DNA from: Rhodocyclaceae bacterium
Lineage (GTDB): Bacteria > Pseudomonadota > Gammaproteobacteria > Burkholderiales > Rhodocyclaceae
Reading direction: 5' to 3'
DNA length: 64,000 nucleotides
Assembly (NCBI GenBank): GCA_018261935.1
Contig: JAGTRP010000004.1
Location: 161,654 to 225,653 of the forward strand
Shown here: positions 60,951 to 64,000 of the stretch, piece by piece
How positions within the stretch are numbered: the stretch's first letter is position 1
How the letters are laid out: every line of letters starts with the position of its first letter
Notes under the pieces: model-generated
Databases searched by the model: none
What the model saw: only the letters and a program-made list of their open reading frames with translations
Told to the model about the DNA's origin: nothing
Position numbers and translations under genes: made by a program

Positions 60951-62300
60951 CTAACTACTGTGATTCTGATCGTTCAGGAACCGCTGCAGAATACTGGCTG
61001 AGGGGTAACTCGACATCGACGCAATTCCGTTAGCTAACTCTACCGGAAAGAGTGCTCCCTCAAATTTATGGCTGATCAAACTTGGTAGGGTTGCCAGTAC
61101 TCTCGATAAGCCTATTAGGTCGTCTTTTGTAGGTTTCGAAACGTCATCAAGATACTCACCAGTCGGGACATTTAGTACTAGATAAGTCCCAGGATCCATC
61201 TTGAAATAAACCTTCTCTCCCCAATTTGTTCTCTTGCCATATGGGTTCGCCAAGTCGGGAGATCGATGGACTTCTCTGCGGACGAAATCGTGAGAAAGGA
61301 CGGCGACCGATGCTGGCTGATCTCGTTCAAGTGGCGCAGCAAATCGAGCTACAGAAGCCAAGTGATCAAAGAATGCACCACTTTTCTCTTGACCAATTAT
61401 ATGCACCGGCCTCCCTGAGTTTCTCGCGTATTCCAAGAAGACTCTAATGCTCGGGACTAGTTTTGAATACTGGCTTCGAAGGGTCAATGGACCATCTTTA
61501 ATAAACAGCGTTTCGCTGACCAAAGACTTATCAGAGTGATTCCAGAGCACCCTAACAGCGGTGAACAGCATTAAGGTCTCCATCACCAACATGTAGGCAG
61601 AGGCCACAGAATCGGGGGCGCTCTCTTCGTCCATGTCGAGATGGAAGCCGATCATATCCGTTAGAAAAACCAATTTTCCACACGCTGGGCACTGCCCTTC
61701 ATCGGCATCATGTGGTAGCCCCTGGCCAATATTTGCGTGGCAATGCGGGCATTCAAAACCAGGGGACGTGCTTACCTGATCTCTTTGCCATTTCCGATAC
61801 GCAAGCCATTTCAACGTTTCATAGAAAGCCCCGTTTTCGTCAATCCTTATCGAATCCTTGACGATATTTCTAACGGCCTCGTAATTGTTTCCGAGTTGAG
61901 TTTGAATGTTCTTTAAAGGAAAAACGGTCGCATGGAAAATAGCGCTACCGGTCAAGACGTCCTGCAGTAACAACGGGTGTGGATGCTCCTTATCAATGGC
62001 CTCAAGCCTTGCCCGATCTACGGTAAGCAGTGCCGTCTTTACAAATGCCACCTCTCTAGGCGGCTTTTGCTCGGACTGGATTGCCACGTAAGAGCCATCC
62101 ACAGCCCAGACATTTCGGAGAGGAGTTACGCCCTCTGGATTGAATTTTTCCCAGATAGTATTAGTGTGATCAATTTCTTGAGGGCTAGCTTGTTCAAACT
62201 CGGCAACAAGAGATTTCACCCAGTCACTCTTAATAACTGACAGGTGTCCAAGTTTCGATGCAGATTCTCCAGGTAGTCGTCCGCCAGAGGAGTAGGCCAT
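60951..62300 (-). CDS. NurA-domain nuclease with zinc ribbon
   Basis: A 449-residue protein starting MAYSSGGRLPGESASKLGHL (ATG with AGGA 8 bases upstream; a TTG at 62330 is an alternative). VWAVDGSYVAIQ (about 65-76) is the NurA motif I Asp-Gly-Ser, followed by VAFVKTALLTVDRARL. A zinc ribbon CPHCHANIG...CPACGK lies at about 184-211. GRPVHIIGQEKSGAFFDHLA and the late YLVLNVPTGEYLDDVS fit the C-terminal NurA core. NurA nucleases act with HerA translocases in DNA end processing or phage defence. The DNA is markedly AT-richer than the eCIS region. It is 10 bases downstream of the herA-like gene. Confidence 0.75.
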   Translation of the reverse strand: MAYSSGGRLPGESASKLGHLSVIKSDWVKSLVAEFEQASPQEIDHTNTIWEKFNPEGVTPLRNVWAVDGSYVAIQSEQKPPREVAFVKTALLTVDRARLEAIDKEHPHPLLLQDVLTGSAIFHATVFPLKNIQTQLGNNYEAVRNIVKDSIRIDENGAFYETLKWLAYRKWQRDQVSTSPGFECPHCHANIGQGLPHDADEGQCPACGKLVFLTDMIGFHLDMDEESAPDSVASAYMLVMETLMLFTAVRVLWNHSDKSLVSETLFIKDGPLTLRSQYSKLVPSIRVFLEYARNSGRPVHIIGQEKSGAFFDHLASVARFAAPLERDQPASVAVLSHDFVRREVHRSPDLANPYGKRTNWGEKVYFKMDPGTYLVLNVPTGEYLDDVSKPTKDDLIGLSRVLATLPSLISHKFEGALFPVELANGIASMSSYPSASILQRFLNDQNHSS

Positions 62301-62310
62301 TTCCAGTGTC

Positions 62311-63879
62311 CTATGCTGAGACTGCCTCAAAGCGATGCGCTTGGACAGGGATTACGAACCGGTGCGACATTGTCAGCATACGCATATAGCCAGGGGTTTT
62401 TGCCCTAAGAATATCTTCTTCAATGCCAGAAAACGCTACCTGAACACGGGAAAGGCTACGTGTTTCATCTTGGCTAGAAAGATGGCCGACAAAGAAATTT
62501 TCTGTCTGTGCCAGCAATTCACTATTGATCGTTGACGGAGACTGGGTGGAGTAAACCATTCCAATGTGAAACTTAGCCCCCTCTTTTGCAAATCGTGCGT
62601 AGACCCCGGTCAGATCCTTTGACTCCGGCGGAAAAAGGTTGTGAGCTTCTTCAAAATAAAGCTGAATAAAGTGGCTACAAAGCTTGTTACTGACGAACTT
62701 TTCTTCTTGATGACCAAATACTGCGCGGGACAACATGTCCGAAAAATATCTGCGGATCTGGTCTGTAGCATTACCCAAATCCAATATAACAGTCTTTCCT
62801 GCATCTAATAGGGAAAGGACATCCACAATGAAGTCGCCCGCATCCGGCGCATGATAGTCCTTGTAAGCCCGTAGTATCGTGGGCCCCGAACCGCTGGCAG
62901 GGCTCAAGAACTCCAACATAGCTACGTCATCTGCGTCAAACATCGGCTTGTTGCTAGACGATATCAGCGTAGCATCATTGGGATTATCTCGGCGGAATTG
63001 AGCAACAACCTCCAATTCCCCTACCAACGAATCCAAGTCACCCGGATCTGCTGGTGGAGTGGTATTTCGAACTGCCTGGTACGCAGCTACTCTCAATGGT
63101 GCCTTGAAGTGTGGATCAAAATGTTTGGTATTTTTGGATGTTAGTCCTTTGGATCTCAACCGGCGCTCGTCGGCGGAGAATCCAGCCTTGTGCAATATTG
63201 CCCAGTACATTTGAATCTTTCGAATCGGGCGGGTGCGTTCGTCCATTCCGAGAGATGCAATCAATTCGATAGATGGCACTTTTACATTCGAGAAACTGCG
63301 AATGTAGTTAGACGTCTTGTTATCTTGCGCCAACATCGATGCAATCACTTCCATGCACGACTCTGGCTGTTCGTAGAAGTTCAGCCGCAATGGTTGTGAT
63401 GGGGTACCAGGCCTTTTGGTGAGCGCGTACACGTTGCATCGATCTGCGTAAGCTGATCGAATCGACTTGTTACCGTCCTGGGGATTATCGTTGGCGTATT
63501 CACCATTGATATCGAAAATTAACTGGCCGATGTTGTTGTCGGACTTGGTTGCTTCAAGGACTCCTTTAGCTATTAGCTTAACTACGTTTGATTTTCCGAG
63601 GCGCGTTTTTCCAAACATAGCAGTCCGACAACCCCGAAAGTCTCTGATGGAAATATTTACAGGTATATTGCCTGTTGAACCATTGCTCGTCAGCCCGCAC
63701 TCCATCGTACGTAGCACCCCAACTTCGAAGCGCTGCTCTGGCTTTACCATTCCATTTACGATCAGCTTCAAAATAGCTTCGTCGGGCGAGAATACCTTAT
63801 ATCGATGTGCGCTTACGACGTTGTTTACGTCTCCTGAATAAGCCAATCGGCGCATATCTGTTGGATCCGCATAGAACAT
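62311..63879 (-). CDS. HerA-like ATPase (DUF87)
   Basis: A 522-residue P-loop translocase. FGKTRLGKSNVVK (about 89-101) is the Walker A, LIFDINGEY (about 119-127) the HerA helicase-specific block, LYFEEAHNLF (about 407-416) the Walker B with Glu, and STQSPSTINSELL (about 438-450) the sensor. It has the HAS-barrel-type N-terminus. HerA hexamers pump DNA for the NurA nuclease encoded next. The start ATG at 63879 is the first in frame after a stop; 12 codons before it are open, so an alternative start outside the visible consensus cannot be excluded. Confidence 0.85.
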   Translation of the reverse strand: MFYADPTDMRRLAYSGDVNNVVSAHRYKVFSPDEAILKLIVNGMVKPEQRFEVGVLRTMECGLTSNGSTGNIPVNISIRDFRGCRTAMFGKTRLGKSNVVKLIAKGVLEATKSDNNIGQLIFDINGEYANDNPQDGNKSIRSAYADRCNVYALTKRPGTPSQPLRLNFYEQPESCMEVIASMLAQDNKTSNYIRSFSNVKVPSIELIASLGMDERTRPIRKIQMYWAILHKAGFSADERRLRSKGLTSKNTKHFDPHFKAPLRVAAYQAVRNTTPPADPGDLDSLVGELEVVAQFRRDNPNDATLISSSNKPMFDADDVAMLEFLSPASGSGPTILRAYKDYHAPDAGDFIVDVLSLLDAGKTVILDLGNATDQIRRYFSDMLSRAVFGHQEEKFVSNKLCSHFIQLYFEEAHNLFPPESKDLTGVYARFAKEGAKFHIGMVYSTQSPSTINSELLAQTENFFVGHLSSQDETRSLSRVQVAFSGIEEDILRAKTPGYMRMLTMSHRFVIPVQAHRFEAVSA

Positions 63880-64000
63880 TCCTAGAACATCGCAATCAAG
63901 AGCAGGGCGTTTTCACTCGAACATCATAACGGCTGAATGCCCAGGATGCTCAGCATGATGGATTCCTCCATATTGGCGAATTTTCGCTTCTGTCGTTTGC
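63880..64000. other. Edge region upstream of herA-like gene
   Basis: No gene could be supported in these 121 bases. On the minus strand a short frame (about 15 codons starting near 63970, MEESIMLSILGIQPL) precedes the herA-like gene but stops; it is too short to judge. The promoter of the NurA-HerA pair is expected here. Confidence 0.3.

Overview
The window is high-GC DNA from a betaproteobacterium, most likely a Rhodocyclales/Azospira-Dechloromonas relative. The evidence is the gene content and order: hslVU, dapF-DUF484-xerC, paired LpxL-type acyltransferases, and metK - SAH riboswitch - ahcY - holin-like protein - tlyA - metF, an arrangement typical of betaproteobacteria. No rRNA or tRNA gene and no CRISPR array was seen.

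Positions 1-24.7 kb are mostly core chromosome: the end of an RND efflux pump, an AEC-family carrier, hslVU, a STAS protein, a zinc-type ABC importer with its own outer-membrane channel (4.2-9.5 kb), rlmI, a strongly promoted 49-residue basic protein, xerC/DUF484/dapF, two acyltransferases, and the S-adenosylmethionine cycle block (metK, ahcY, tlyA, metF). Metabolite-sensing RNA structure lies in this block: a clear SAH riboswitch before ahcY and an unassigned two-hairpin leader before metK. Small envelope genes follow. From 24.8 to 31.9 kb is an accessory small-molecule cluster: an N-acyltransferase, a divergent arginase-like protein, a DegT-type aminotransferase, two four-helix EamA/SMR-type transporters, a HAD phosphatase, a class III aminotransferase and a carboxylesterase-like hydrolase. 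They are arranged around a divergent, palindrome-rich promoter region.

The centrepiece is an extracellular contractile injection system (eCIS, PVC/Afp-like) from 33.2 to about 60.8 kb, all on the plus strand. The order is DUF4255 cap protein, an unknown 265-residue protein, one sheath, two tube proteins split by an intrinsic terminator, a DUF5908 peptide, a LysM tube/baseplate protein, VgrG-like spike, PAAR tip, gp25, a very large Pvc11-like baseplate protein, a fibre-like protein, a Pvc12-like protein, a 1525-residue tape-measure protein, AAA+ ATPase, and a 953-residue exported and membrane-anchored protein with a glycosyl-hydrolase-18-like region. Two cargo genes follow. One is a DUF4157 protein ending in an HNH-like nuclease. 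The other is a non-specific-endonuclease-like protein. Their N-termini share an SP...AQ...L...GG...Q-Q motif. The second toxin is followed by an intact TAXI-type solute-binding protein with membrane anchors. The first is followed by a decayed copy of the same gene, which suggests a repeated toxin-plus-partner module.

An IS3-family OrfA remnant at 60.84 kb marks an abrupt switch to lower-GC DNA with a minus-strand NurA-HerA nuclease/helicase pair (60.95-63.88 kb), probably a transferred defence module.
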